Assembly: GCA_025354965.1 (NCBI GenBank) | Contig: JANXLW010000401.1 | Coordinates: forward strand, 1 to 5,083 | Origin: Betaproteobacteria bacterium | Lineage (GTDB): Bacteria; Pseudomonadota; Gammaproteobacteria; Burkholderiales; Burkholderiaceae_C | Direction: 5' to 3' | Length of the DNA: 5,083 bases | Part shown: one piece after another, positions 1-4,985 of the stretch | How the letters are laid out: each line of letters opens with the position of its first letter | Position numbering within the stretch: position 1 is the stretch's first letter | Position numbers and translations under genes: made by a program | Notes under the pieces: generated by a model | Told to the model about the DNA's origin: nothing | The model's database searches: none | Seen by the model: only the letters and a program-made list of their open reading frames with translations

Positions 1-1
1 A

Positions 2-85
2 TGGGGTTCTACATTCCCCGAAGACATTAACCATCCTGAAGACGATGATGGGTTTGATATATTTACACCCTACAAGGAGATTTAA
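2..85 (+). CDS. Possible C-terminal tail of an upstream gene (partial, cut by window edge)
   Basis: One frame is open from the window edge to a TAA and reads as 27 residues, WGSTFPEDINHPEDDD followed by GFDIFTPYKEI. It is strongly acidic and proline-containing, which is plausible for a soluble protein's C terminus. The TAA lies one base before the ATG of the alkyltransferase gene, and that gene's Shine-Dalgarno sequence sits inside these last codons, the usual layout of tightly packed operon genes. Against this, the stretch is more AT-rich than the genes around it, and 27 codons without a stop can occur by chance. The frame of the next gene is also open to the edge. I do not recognise a family, so the call rests on reading frame and spacing only. 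Confidence 0.35.
   Translation, partial: WGSTFPEDINHPEDDDGFDIFTPYKEI
74..80 (+). promoter_or_regulatory. Ribosome binding site that fixes the alkyltransferase start
   Basis: AAGGAGA is a near-perfect Shine-Dalgarno sequence six bases before the ATG at 87. It decides the start in favour of 87 over the in-frame ATGs at 45 and 48, which have no such site and would add a 14-residue N terminus that does not resemble the family. Confidence 0.8.
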
Positions 86-86
86 T

Positions 87-581
87 ATGAAATTTGCAGC
101 TTCCACGGTTCAGACCAGCTTTGACAGTCCGCTCGGACGCATTCTTGTCGCCGCCAGCGACGATAAATTAGTGGGCCTCTGGTTTGACAGCCAGCGCCAC
201 TTGCCAGACACATCAAGCTGGATCGATGGCAGCCATCATCCGGTCTTGCAACAAGCCCAGCGCCAGCTTAGCGAATACTTTACCGGTCATCGCACCACCT
301 TCGAGCTGCCGCTGGACCTGAGCAATGGCACCTTGTTTCAACAAAAGGTATGGCAGACCCTGCTGAAAATTCCACGCGGGGCGACCTGGAGTTATGGGGC
401 GGTGAGTGCCGCCATCGGCAAGCCTGCCGCCGTGCGCGCCGTCGGCGGTGCCATTGGGCGCAACCCGCTTGGGATTGTGGTGCCGTGTCACCGCGTGATC
501 GGGGCCAATGGGTCCCTGACAGGATACGCCGGCGGACTCGATCGCAAAGTGGCACTGCTAAAACTCGAGAGCGGGCATTGA
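87..581 (+). CDS. ogt: Methylated-DNA--[protein]-cysteine S-methyltransferase (Ogt/MGMT type)
   Basis: This is a suicide DNA-repair protein that moves the alkyl group from O6-alkylguanine (and O4-alkylthymine) in DNA to its own cysteine, acting alone in the cytoplasm. From the ATG at 87 it is 164 residues, normal for single-domain Ogt/MGMT proteins; there is no Ada N-terminal domain. The N-terminal ribonuclease-like domain covers about residues 6-82 (FDSPLGRILVAA). The alkyltransferase domain follows at about 84-162, beginning FQQKVWQTLLKIPRG. The catalytic PCHRVIG has Cys134. RAVGGAIGRNP (117-127) carries the base-flipping arginine Arg117 and the conserved asparagine, and Tyr103 lies in WSYG. 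All expected key residues are present, so it should be active. The Shine-Dalgarno AAGGAGA is six bases upstream. The stop TGA overlaps the TTG start of the permease gene, suggesting coupled translation. Whether it is Ogt or a stand-alone C-terminal-Ada relative cannot be settled by eye. Confidence 0.95.
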   Translation: MKFAASTVQTSFDSPLGRILVAASDDKLVGLWFDSQRHLPDTSSWIDGSHHPVLQQAQRQLSEYFTGHRTTFELPLDLSNGTLFQQKVWQTLLKIPRGATWSYGAVSAAIGKPAAVRAVGGAIGRNPLGIVVPCHRVIGANGSLTGYAGGLDRKVALLKLESGH

Positions 582-1477
582 AGTCATCGTCGACACTCAA
601 TAAGCCCTGGCTTGGCGAGTTTCTTCTGCTGGCCGGTTTGTGGGGTTCGTCGTTTTTGTTCATGTTCATCGGCGCCCGCGAGTTTGGCGCCCTGCCCACT
701 GCCGGCTTGCGGGTGATGGTTGCCTCGTTATTTCTGCTGCCCATGGTGTTGCTGCGAGGTCTGGGTCCGCAACTGGCCCGGCATTGGAAAAAGACATTCT
801 TCATCGGCATCGTCAACTCTGCCATTCCCTTTGCCTGCTTCTCTTTCGCTCTGTTGTCCATCAGCACCGGGCTGTCCGCCATACTGAATGCGACGGTGCC
901 TCTGTTTGGCGCGCTGGTGGCCTGGGTCTGGTTGAAAGATCGCCCGAACGCGCTGCGCATCTTGGGCCTGGCGATTGGTTTTGCCGGTGTCGCCATGCTG
1001 GCGTGGGACAAAGCTTCGTTCAAACCCAACGCCTCCGGCCTGTCCAGTGGCTGGGCAGTAATGGCCTGCCTGTTGGCGTGCCTGTGCTACGGCATTTCAG
1101 CCAGCTACGCCAAACACTACCTGGGCGGCCTGCCGTCACTGGTCACTGCCACCGGCAGTCAGCTCGGTGCCGCCCTCGGGCTGACGCTGCCTACCCTGTG
1201 GCTGTGGCCGCAACGCATGCCCGGCGCGCCGGCCTGGCTGGCCATGCTGGCGCTGGGCGTGCTGTGCACCGGTGTGGCCTACGTCCTGTACTTCCGTCTG
1301 ATCGAGAACATCGGCCCAGCCCGCTCACTGACCGTGACCTTTGTATTGCCCGTGTTTGCGGTGATTTACGGCGCCATTTTTTTGCAGGAGACGGTCTCGC
1401 TGTGGATGCTGTTGTGCGGCGTCATCATTGTCTGCGGCACAGCGCTGTCGGCCAACCTTTTTAAATTTGGTCGCTGA
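578..1477 (+). CDS. EamA/DMT-family transporter (drug/metabolite permease)
   Basis: This is an inner-membrane permease of the drug/metabolite transporter superfamily, whose members usually export small metabolites, amino acids or drugs; the substrate cannot be told. I chose the TTG at 578, giving 299 residues, the usual size for two EamA repeats. The next in-frame ATG, at 661, would remove the first helix. Repeat 1 spans roughly residues 13-142 and begins with the typical LAGLWGSSFLFMF. Repeat 2 spans roughly 157-289, with ACLCYGISASYAKHYLGG and a conserved-looking LTVTFVLPVFAVIYGAIFLQE near the end. About ten hydrophobic segments can be counted. A short basic tail (KFGR) ends the protein. 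The start overlaps the alkyltransferase stop as TTGA, and only a weak GAGAG-like site precedes it, so its translation probably depends on ribosomes finishing the upstream gene. There is no obvious terminator after it. The family call is firm; the exact start is less so. Confidence 0.88.
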   Translation: MKSSSTLNKPWLGEFLLLAGLWGSSFLFMFIGAREFGALPTAGLRVMVASLFLLPMVLLRGLGPQLARHWKKTFFIGIVNSAIPFACFSFALLSISTGLSAILNATVPLFGALVAWVWLKDRPNALRILGLAIGFAGVAMLAWDKASFKPNASGLSSGWAVMACLLACLCYGISASYAKHYLGGLPSLVTATGSQLGAALGLTLPTLWLWPQRMPGAPAWLAMLALGVLCTGVAYVLYFRLIENIGPARSLTVTFVLPVFAVIYGAIFLQETVSLWMLLCGVIIVCGTALSANLFKFGR

Positions 1478-1539
1478 TCAAGCGGTCTTCCCTCAATTGC
1501 GAGACACTGCGGCGATCCCATAACGAACGCCCACGACCC

Positions 1540-1769
1540 ATGATCGAAAACGATCCACTGCTTGCCAGTCAAATCGTGGTGCGAGTTTGCCTGTTCCTGG
1601 TCGCGGCCATCGCAATGACGGGTGGTGTATTGCAAATGATCTTGGGGCAACCCGACACATCGCCGCGACTCGATAACGTTCACCGCTTCATGGCGGGTAT
1701 CTATTTTTCCACCGGGTTAAACTTGTGCTACCTTTCATCATCGCGCTAGCGCACTACTCTGGCCACTGA
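1540..1769 (+). pseudogene. Truncated, frame-shifted DUF4345-like membrane protein gene
   Basis: From the ATG at 1540 a 69-codon frame reads as a membrane segment (residues about 12-35, VVRVCLFLVAAIAMTGGVLQ) followed by QPDTSPRLDNVHRFMAGIYF. That resembles the start of DUF4345 proteins, small integral membrane proteins of unknown function usually about 120-130 residues long. After STGL the frame turns into NLCYLSSSR and stops at 1749. In a different frame, 1728-1769 reads LPFIIALAHYSGH then stop, which is what I would expect for the end of such a protein. The simplest reading is that the middle, roughly 40-45 codons, was lost with a frame change near 1718-1728. There is no clear Shine-Dalgarno sequence. 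A weak promoter-like pair, TTGCGA (1497) and CATAAC (1519) with 16 bases between, precedes it. Family recognition is from memory of the pattern; the short frame could instead be annotated as a small hypothetical protein ending at 1749. Confidence 0.6.
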
Positions 1770-1953
1770 CATTGGCGAGGAAGTGGGTAGTCAAACCATT
1801 CGCTGGTTTATGGAAAATCGGATAGCGGCATTGCAGTGATATTCAAATCTTTCCATAAGCAGCGTAAGTAGGTATCGGTGGGGCGCTGCGCTTCGTCAAT
1901 TTTTTTCAGGAGTCTCACAACCACCGGGCGACCCGTGCACTAATTTTCTGACT
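1770..1953. other. Gene-free stretch with an orphan Shine-Dalgarno sequence
   Basis: I see no gene here. A stop-free run in one + frame extends to a TGA at 1837 and reads protein-like (EEVGSQTIRWFMENRIAALQ), but it has no start or recognisable family. A run of seven T (1900-1906) is followed by AGGAG (1908-1912), a perfect ribosome binding site with no ATG, GTG or TTG at usable distance; the next start codon is more than 40 bases away. Together with the broken genes on each side this looks like decayed DNA, or a region that has suffered deletions. Confidence 0.4.
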
Positions 1954-1966
1954 ATGAAATTCCTCC

Positions 1967-2761
1967 TTGATTGTGGATGACCAAGCCGCCAATGTGCAGC
2001 TGCTGGAGCAACTGCTGGCTGGCGCCGGCTACAGCCAAGTGACTAGCACCATGCACCCAGAAGAGGTGTGCGCGTTGCACCGCAAACACCATTACGACCT
2101 GATTTTGCTGGACTTGCAAATGCCAGTGATGGATGGCTTTCAGGTCATGGAAGGCCTGAAAACCAATACCACCGACAGCTACCTGCCAGTGATCGTACTC
2201 ACAGCCCAACCGGGGCACAAGCTACGCGCCTTGCAGGTGGGCGCCAAAGACTTCATCAGCAAGCCGTTTGATTTGGTCGAGGTGAAGACCCGCATTCGCA
2301 ACATGCTGGAAGTGCGCCTGCTGTACAAGAAACTTGAAAGCTACAACCAGGAATTGGAGGCCACGGTGGCCGAGCGCACCGCCGAGTTGCGCGAGAGCGA
2401 GGCGCGATACCGAAGCCTCACCGAACTGGCCTCCGACTGGTATTGGGAGCAAGACGAAAACGGCACATTCACCAAAGTCTCAGGCCCAGTGCTGGAGATG
2501 CTGGGCCTTCAGGTAGAACCACTGGCCGCTGACGGGCGTGTTGGCCATGTGGCGGCAGTGGGCGGCTGGAACGAGGCCGAGCGCGAGTTGCTGCGCGCAA
2601 CCATCGCCCAGCGACGCCCGTTCATTGACTATGTGTTTCGCCGGATCGGGCCGGACGGCAACGCGCAATGTTTTCAGGTCAGCGGTGAACCGATGTTTGA
2701 CCGGTACAGCCGCTTCATTGGTTACCGCGGCGTTGGTGTGGAACTCACCGTAAAACAATAA
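1967..2761 (+). CDS. Response regulator receiver protein with PAS domain (REC-PAS), start probably frame-shifted
   Basis: This is a cytoplasmic two-component signalling protein of 264 residues from the TTG at 1967. The receiver domain (about 1-115) has the acidic pair Asp4/Asp5, phosphoacceptor Asp49 in ILLDLQMPVMDGF, Thr79 in VIVLTA and Lys99 in FISKPFD, so it should be phosphorylated. Residues about 117-147 form a probable coiled coil (ESYNQELEATVAERTAELRE). A PAS domain follows (about 148-260), with SDWYWEQDENGTFTKVSG near its start and FIGYRGVGVELT at its end. No kinase, GGDEF, EAL, HD-GYP or DNA-binding output domain follows. The start is suspect: the TTG has no Shine-Dalgarno sequence and begins directly at IVDD, missing part of the first strand. 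The ATG at 1954 is in another frame and reads MKFLL; removing one T at 1967/1968 would give MKFLLIVDDQ, a normal receiver start. The Crp/Fnr-like gene begins 19 bases downstream, so they are probably co-transcribed. No partner kinase is visible here. Confidence 0.88.
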   Translation: MIVDDQAANVQLLEQLLAGAGYSQVTSTMHPEEVCALHRKHHYDLILLDLQMPVMDGFQVMEGLKTNTTDSYLPVIVLTAQPGHKLRALQVGAKDFISKPFDLVEVKTRIRNMLEVRLLYKKLESYNQELEATVAERTAELRESEARYRSLTELASDWYWEQDENGTFTKVSGPVLEMLGLQVEPLAADGRVGHVAAVGGWNEAERELLRATIAQRRPFIDYVFRRIGPDGNAQCFQVSGEPMFDRYSRFIGYRGVGVELTVKQ

Positions 2762-2780
2762 AAAAGTCTGGGAAGGCAAC

Positions 2781-3512
2781 ATGTCACAAGCACACAACCC
2801 ACACCAAAATCACCTGCTGGCGGCTTTGCTGCCCCAAGATTTTGAGCCGTTGGCTGCCCACCTGGAGTTGGTTCCCATGCCACTAGGTCAGATGCTTTAC
2901 GAGCCTGGCAGCCAGATGCGTCACGCCTACTTTCCAACCACTTCGATCGTGTCGCTGCACTATGTGACGGAGTCCGGCGCGTCCGCCGAGACCGCCGGTG
3001 TCGGCAATGAAGGGGTGGTGGGAGTCTCGCTGTTCATGGGCGGCGACAGCACCCCGAGCTCGGCCGTGGTGCAAACCGCAGGGCATGCGTACCGGCTGGA
3101 GCGCCATACCTTCAAAGAAGAATTTAACCGTGCCGGTGCATTACAGCGCCTGCTGTTGCGGTACACCCAGGCCTTGATGACACAAATGGCTCAAACCGCG
3201 GTGTGTAACCGGCATCACTCGGTGGAGCAGCAGCTCTGCCGCTGGTTGTTGCTGACCCTGGATCGCCTACCCGACCGCGAACTGGTAATGACGCAGGAAT
3301 TGGTAGCCAGTATGCTGGGCGTACGCCGTGAAAGTGTGACCGATGCCGCTGGCAACTTGCAGGCCGCTGGCTACATTCGTTACCGTCGCGGGCATATTGG
3401 AGTGCTGGACCGCGTTGGCCTGGAGACCCGGGTTTGCGAGTGTTATGGCGTGGTTAAAACCGAGCTGGACCGGCTATTGAGCGATGTGCATCGCCGCTCG
3501 CCAGCCTACTGA
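2781..3512 (+). CDS. Crp/Fnr-family transcriptional regulator
   Basis: This is a DNA-binding regulator of 243 residues, normal for the family. The cyclic-nucleotide-binding-like beta-roll covers about 15-135, with PLGQMLYEPGSQMRHAYFP and GNEGVVGVSLFMGGDSTPSS. The linking helix is about 115-160, and the winged helix-turn-helix about 165-225, with TQELVASMLGVRRESVTDAA; Arg183-Glu184-Ser185 correspond to the DNA-reading residues of CRP. At the place where CRP has the cAMP-binding Arg-Ser pair the sequence is TPSSAVV, so cAMP binding is unlikely. There is no N-terminal cysteine cluster as in FNR; cysteines are at 142, 153, 219 and 221. The ATG at 2781 has GGGAAGG just upstream. It lies 19 bases after the REC-PAS gene and faces the leftward lipoprotein operon across a six-base gap. 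The signal sensed and the genes controlled are unknown; the neighbouring REC-PAS protein and the envelope-stress genes are candidates for input and target. Confidence 0.93.
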   Translation: MSQAHNPHQNHLLAALLPQDFEPLAAHLELVPMPLGQMLYEPGSQMRHAYFPTTSIVSLHYVTESGASAETAGVGNEGVVGVSLFMGGDSTPSSAVVQTAGHAYRLERHTFKEEFNRAGALQRLLLRYTQALMTQMAQTAVCNRHHSVEQQLCRWLLLTLDRLPDRELVMTQELVASMLGVRRESVTDAAGNLQAAGYIRYRRGHIGVLDRVGLETRVCECYGVVKTELDRLLSDVHRRSPAY

Positions 3513-3524
3513 GCCAACTCAGTA
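3507..3524. terminator. Perfect hairpin joining two convergent stop codons (possible bidirectional terminator)
   Basis: TACTGAG, loop CCAA, CTCAGTA forms a seven-base-pair perfect stem. The TGA of the Crp/Fnr-like gene (3510-3512) lies in the left arm and the TGA of the leftward lipoprotein gene (3519-3521) in the right arm. No T-run follows on either strand and the stem is only moderately GC-rich, so intrinsic termination would be weak. It may also protect mRNA 3' ends. It is the only hairpin I see between the two converging units. Confidence 0.4.
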
Positions 3525-3995
3525 ACGTCGCACCACCCCGTTGTCAAGCTGCACCCGGTCACCCACCCGAATGTCGGGATTGGTGGTTTGGGTGACCGAC
3601 AGGTAACTGCCGTTTTCCATGCGCAGGTTGAACCGGTAAGCGTTGACGGTTTGCTGGTTCTGGTTGTTTTTCTCGATCTGGTGGCCGGCGTAGGCACCGC
3701 CCGCCGCGCCCAGCACGGTGGCTGCGGTGTTGCCATCGCCTCTGCCGACTTGGTGGCCTAACACGCCACCAATCACAGCGCCCGCAATGGTGCCCACGCC
3801 CGGGTTGTTGTTACCCGAGGTGGCTTGTTGCACCAGATCAATCGACTGCACCATGCCGTACTGGGTGTACACACCGCTGTTTTGCGGATAAGTGGTGACC
3901 GTGGGGTTGGCTGGTGGGTTCTGGTTGGCGCAGGCACCCAGAAAGAGCAGTGCGGTGACGCGGGCCACGGCTTTGAAGTTGTGGTGAATGTTCAT
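3519..3995 (-). CDS. Glycine-zipper 2TM-domain lipoprotein (17 kDa antigen/SlyB-like)
   Basis: This is a predicted outer-membrane lipoprotein of 158 residues. The start at 3995 has GGAG six bases upstream (minus strand). An in-frame ATG at 4007, sharing a base with the TAA of the BON gene, would add four residues (METH). The signal peptide is MNIHHNFKAVARVTALLFLGAC, with lipobox LGAC and acylated Cys22; alanine at +2 fits outer-membrane sorting. A Q/N/P/T-rich linker follows, then the glycine zipper (about 66-110) with GTIAGAVIGGVLGHQVGRGD and a second repeat LGAAGGAYAGHQ, each predicted to make a membrane-inserting helix. The C-terminal part (about 117-158) reads AYRFNLRMENGSYLSVTQ and VGDRVQLDNGVVRRY, a small beta-rich domain common in this type. 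Relatives (Rick_17kDa_Anti/SlyB) stabilise the outer membrane under stress; the exact role here is unknown. It is the second gene of an operon behind the BON lipoprotein. Confidence 0.9.
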   Translation of the reverse strand: MNIHHNFKAVARVTALLFLGACANQNPPANPTVTTYPQNSGVYTQYGMVQSIDLVQQATSGNNNPGVGTIAGAVIGGVLGHQVGRGDGNTAATVLGAAGGAYAGHQIEKNNQNQQTVNAYRFNLRMENGSYLSVTQTTNPDIRVGDRVQLDNGVVRRY

Positions 3996-4001
3996 GTGGG
4001 T

Positions 4002-4005
4002 CTCC
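4002..4005 (-). promoter_or_regulatory. Ribosome binding site GGAG for the glycine-zipper lipoprotein
   Basis: On the minus strand, GGAG precedes the ATG at 3995 by six bases. It lies inside the first codons of the alternative start at 4007, so using it means the shorter protein, whose signal peptide begins with the basic MNIHHNFK. The TAATG overlap at 4005-4009 would still allow re-initiation at the upstream ATG. Confidence 0.55.
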
Positions 4006-4006
4006 A

Positions 4007-4591
4007 TTACTTTTTGATACTCATGTTGTTGCCGATTTTGGTGACACCTTCAATGCCGCGGGCTACTTCCACAGCACGGTCAATCTGGCCCTGGTTGTTG
4101 ACAAAACCGCTGAGCTGGACTTCGCCCTTGCGGGTGACCACCATGATGTCGGCACTATTGATACTGACATCAGCCAGCAGGGCGGACTTGACTTTGGCAG
4201 TGACCACGCCGTCGTCAATTTTGTTACCCACAGAGGCAACGCCTTCTTTCAGGGTGAGTTTGTTGTCCACGCTCTGGACGCCTTCAATGGACTTGGCAAT
4301 GTTGACCGCGCGGTCAACCTGGGCTTGGTTGGCGACAAAGCCGCTGAGCATGACCTCACCCTTGCGGGTTTCTACCTTGATGTCAAAACTCTTGACATCG
4401 ATGTGGTCCAGCAGGGCCGATTTAACCTTGGTGGTGATGACGCTGTCGTCCACCGTGGTGCCAATCGTGACGCTCGGAGGCGATGTGTTAACCGCATCGA
4501 CGGGCTTGCTGCAGGCCACCACAGAAATGGTCATGACACCGGCAACAGTGGTAGTCGTAGTCAGAATGCGCAGGCCAAGGGGGTTGTTCAT
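4007..4591 (-). CDS. Lipoprotein with two tandem BON domains
   Basis: This is a predicted lipoprotein of 194 residues carrying two BON domains, which in OsmY and DolP (YraP) bind phospholipid membranes and help preserve the envelope under osmotic or other stress. I chose the ATG at 4591 because a signal peptide starts there (MNNPLGLRIL then TTTTTVAGVM) ending at lipobox VVAC with Cys27; serine at +2 fits outer-membrane sorting. A purine-rich AAAGAG precedes it. The TTG at 4633 would add 14 unlikely residues. BON1 is about 46-114 and BON2 about 122-192. Each has VKSALL, TRKGEV, LSGFV, the conserved glycine and IEGV. Aligned by eye over 68 positions they share 40 identities with a constant 78-codon offset, so they arose by internal duplication. 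No LysM or other domain is present. It is first in a leftward operon with the glycine-zipper lipoprotein. It is related to OsmY/DolP by domain content, but I would not assign either name. Confidence 0.93.
   Translation of the reverse strand: MNNPLGLRILTTTTTVAGVMTISVVACSKPVDAVNTSPPSVTIGTTVDDSVITTKVKSALLDHIDVKSFDIKVETRKGEVMLSGFVANQAQVDRAVNIAKSIEGVQSVDNKLTLKEGVASVGNKIDDGVVTAKVKSALLADVSINSADIMVVTRKGEVQLSGFVNNQGQIDRAVEVARGIEGVTKIGNNMSIKK
4053..4448 (-). repeat. Internal tandem duplication encoding the two BON domains
   Basis: Two diverged copies lie 234 bases (78 codons) apart. CCGCTGAGC at 4107-4115 recurs at 4341-4349, and CCCTTGCGGGT recurs shortly after each. The pattern of conserved and changed residues suggests an old duplication rather than a recent one. 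Confidence 0.7.
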
Positions 4592-4769
4592 GGAGGGTTC
4601 TCTTTCAGGAGTTAGCAAATGCGAAAGATTCAACTATCCACCGGTGCCGGGCTGGCGTCTGTGCGATGGCTAACAGTTGGATCGCGCTTGCCGCAGGCCT
4701 TTTGTGTGCTGGCGCACAGACCCAATTCAGGACCTGCTGCAAGCTTGGCTTTTGACGAAAAGGCACCCC
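4592..4769. promoter_or_regulatory. Divergent control region between the BON operon and the small membrane protein
   Basis: This 178-base gap must hold promoters for both directions, but I cannot point to a convincing -35/-10 pair on either strand. A nine-base inverted repeat, GTCTGTGCG (4657-4665) and CGCACAGAC (4713-4721), encloses 47 bases, and a palindrome CACCGGTG lies at 4639-4646. The inverted repeat could be a regulator site or a long-range stem. A 29-codon frame from the ATG at 4666 to a TGA at 4753 begins like a signal peptide (MANSWIALAAGLLCAGAQ) but has no ribosome binding site. Confidence 0.4.
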
Positions 4770-4985
4770 ATGAACCCGGCAAAAATCATTGGCATTCTTC
4801 TAATTGCAGCAGGCGGGCTGGGCCTGGTCTTTGGTGGCTTCAGTTACCCAAAGGAATCCACCGCGCTCAAGCTTGGTACGCTGGAACTGAAAGTGCAAGA
4901 AACCAAAACCGTGAACGTGCCCATGGTTCTAAGCATCGGCGCGATTGTGATGGGCGGCCTGCTGCTGGTGTTCACCCGCAAGTGA
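4770..4985 (+). CDS. Small two-helix membrane protein of unknown function
   Basis: This is a 71-residue protein from the ATG at 4770. AAAAGG lies six bases upstream, which picks this start over any upstream in-frame start. There are two hydrophobic helices, residues about 5-24 (KIIGILLIAAGGLGLVFGGF) and about 50-68 (VPMVLSIGAIVMGGLLLVF), both glycine-rich and each ending near basic residues. Between them is a short charged loop (KLGTLELKVQETKTVNVP) that probably lies outside the cytoplasm or on the membrane surface. The overall plan recalls small DUF3185-type membrane proteins, but I do not recognise a named family and give none. It is transcribed away from the BON/glycine-zipper operon, so it may share its control region and take part in the same envelope function. 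The coding call is good; the function is unknown. Confidence 0.8.
   Translation: MNPAKIIGILLIAAGGLGLVFGGFSYPKESTALKLGTLELKVQETKTVNVPMVLSIGAIVMGGLLLVFTRK

Noticed and set aside
45..86. Longer alkyltransferase starting at the ATG at 45
   Set aside because: There is no Shine-Dalgarno sequence for that start, the extra residues do not look like the family, and the ATG at 87 has an excellent ribosome binding site.
280..1029. Long minus-strand open frame opposite the alkyltransferase and permease genes
   Set aside because: It is antisense to two well-supported genes, has the arginine/alanine-rich composition typical of shadows in GC-rich DNA, and matches no family.
1831..1859. Sigma-70-like promoter TTGCAG / CATAAG with 17-base spacing
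   Set aside because: Only three of six bases match at -35 and it lies almost 100 bases before the next gene; such pairs are common by chance.
1880..1906. Intrinsic terminator: GC-rich hairpin followed by seven T
   Set aside because: The best stem is five pairs, two of them G-T wobbles, and five bases separate it from the T-run. Too weak to call.
2068..2271. Short plus-strand frames overlapping the REC and PAS coding region
   Set aside because: They lie inside a gene with intact receiver and PAS motifs in another frame and show no family features.
4592..4633. Longer BON lipoprotein starting at the TTG at 4633
   Set aside because: It would bury the signal peptide behind 14 charged and polar residues (MNLSHLLTPEREPS); the ATG at 4591 gives a normal lipoprotein signal.
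3825..4673. 282-codon plus-strand frame opposite the BON operon
   Set aside because: It is an S/T/L-rich shadow of the BON and glycine-zipper genes, which have clear domains and lipoprotein signals on the other strand.
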